A stretch of DNA of 64,000 nucleotides from Haliscomenobacter sp965225875 (GTDB lineage Bacteria; Bacteroidota; Bacteroidia; Chitinophagales; Saprospiraceae). The notes below the pieces were generated by a model. It was not told where the DNA came from. It was given only the letters and a program-made list of their open reading frames with translations, and ran no database searches. This document shows positions 63,471-64,000 of the stretch, in pieces. The stretch's first letter is position 1. The number at the start of each line of letters is the position of its first letter. The stretch covers positions 1,488,001 to 1,552,000 of the forward strand of contig NZ_CBDDBS010000002.1 in NCBI RefSeq assembly GCF_965225875.1, written 5' to 3'. A program made the position numbers and the translations under genes.

Positions 63471-64000
63471 CTATTTTGCCCGCCTCAGGAAGCCCTCGAT
63501 GGCCTTTGCATCCATGTTTTTACCAATGACCTTTCCACTGGGTCCCACCAGAATATTATAGGGAATACTGTCAATTTTATAGGTGTTGACCGCCTGACTG
63601 GCCCAACCTTTCAAATCAGCCACCACTGGCCAGGGATACTGCCCATTTTGCAGGGTACCATTCAACATCTCCTGGTCTTCATCCAGCGAAAAGGCCAACA
63701 TATTGAAGCCATCAGGATGGTATTTTTGGTATAGCGATTTCTTTTGCTCCAGATTAAACAGACAGGGGGCGCAATAACTTGACCAAAATTCAAGCAAATA
63801 GTAGGCCCCTTTCCATTGGGCCGGGCTTTGGATTTGACCACTGCGATCCACAAAACTGGCGGAGGGCAAGCTATCCCCAATTTCGTATTCTACTTCAAAA
63901 AGGGCCAAATAATCTTTCGTTTTTTGGATAAAGGCAGCCAACTGAGGGTGTTGCCTGAATCGTTTTTCCAGGCGGGTGATAAATGCCTTGTGCCCCGCGC
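63471..64000 (-). CDS. TlpA/ResA-like thioredoxin protein, C-terminal part, 5' end outside window
   Basis: The frame is open to the window end, so only the last ~176 residues are seen. An upstream helical region (HKAFITRLEKRFRQHPQLAA) precedes a thioredoxin domain: EIGDSLPSASFVDRSGQIQS, WKGAYYLLEFWSSYCAPCLF with the CxxC pair, MLAFSLDEDQEM and cis-proline IDSIPYNILVGPSG. Such proteins reduce disulfides in the periplasm. The Bacteroidota members often carry an N-terminal DUF4369-like domain, which would lie beyond the window. The last codons end FLRRAK. Confidence 0.88.
   Translation of the reverse strand, partial: AGHKAFITRLEKRFRQHPQLAAFIQKTKDYLALFEVEYEIGDSLPSASFVDRSGQIQSPAQWKGAYYLLEFWSSYCAPCLFNLEQKKSLYQKYHPDGFNMLAFSLDEDQEMLNGTLQNGQYPWPVVADLKGWASQAVNTYKIDSIPYNILVGPSGKVIGKNMDAKAIEGFLRRAK

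Overview
The window is chromosomal DNA from a member of the Bacteroidota, most likely the Saprospiria (a Haliscomenobacter-like organism). The phylum call rests on two SusC/SusD pairs, an amylase ending in a type IX secretion sorting domain, a TPR histidine kinase paired with a LuxR-type regulator, Bacteroidota promoters (TTTG-N19-TAnnTTTG), and the gene order tRNA-Thr/Tyr/Gly/Thr-tuf-tRNA-Trp-secE-nusG-rplKAJL-rpoBC with hpf and xerC beside it. The family and genus are inference from general gene content; no species can be named from the sequence alone.

Layout. 1-24.9 kb is a mixed metabolic and secreted-protein region: the 3' end of a probable GH29 alpha-L-fucosidase, a calcineurin-like phosphoesterase, fumC, a DUF433-like protein, a Dna2-like helicase-nuclease, several lipoproteins, a vanadium-haloperoxidase/PAP2 protein, a T9SS-exported GH13 amylase, a phosphoglucomutase, an S1/P1 nuclease, a sialidase-like protein, an alpha/beta hydrolase and an amidohydrolase. 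25.0-35.8 kb is an accessory island: a caspase (C14) gene diverges from an operon of a small orphan protein, a TPR sensor kinase and a LuxR-type regulator. After these come an unrecognised protein gene and, convergent with it, a CHAT protease gene followed 2 bp later by an nSTAND ATPase fused to a formylglycine-generating-enzyme-like (SUMF1) domain. This is the best candidate for an undescribed conflict or cell-death system. 36.2-52.0 kb is the transcription/translation core, all on the minus strand. 52.2-64 kb holds a soluble TonB C-terminal-like protein, two SusC/SusD nutrient-uptake loci, one with an extra lipoprotein, and the end of a TlpA-like thioredoxin gene.

Two signals run across the window. 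First, the intergenic spaces are full of short palindromes of several families, with covarying stems. One family carries a GTAG head like classical REP elements, and in three genes (rpoC, nusG, hpf) that head overlaps the TAG stop codon. Second, the same 18-bp palindrome lies 51 bp before a TTTG box in front of both the small-protein/kinase/regulator operon and the unrecognised gene at 30672, which suggests that parts of the caspase/CHAT island are co-regulated.

No rRNA, CRISPR array, insertion sequence, phage or replication origin was seen.
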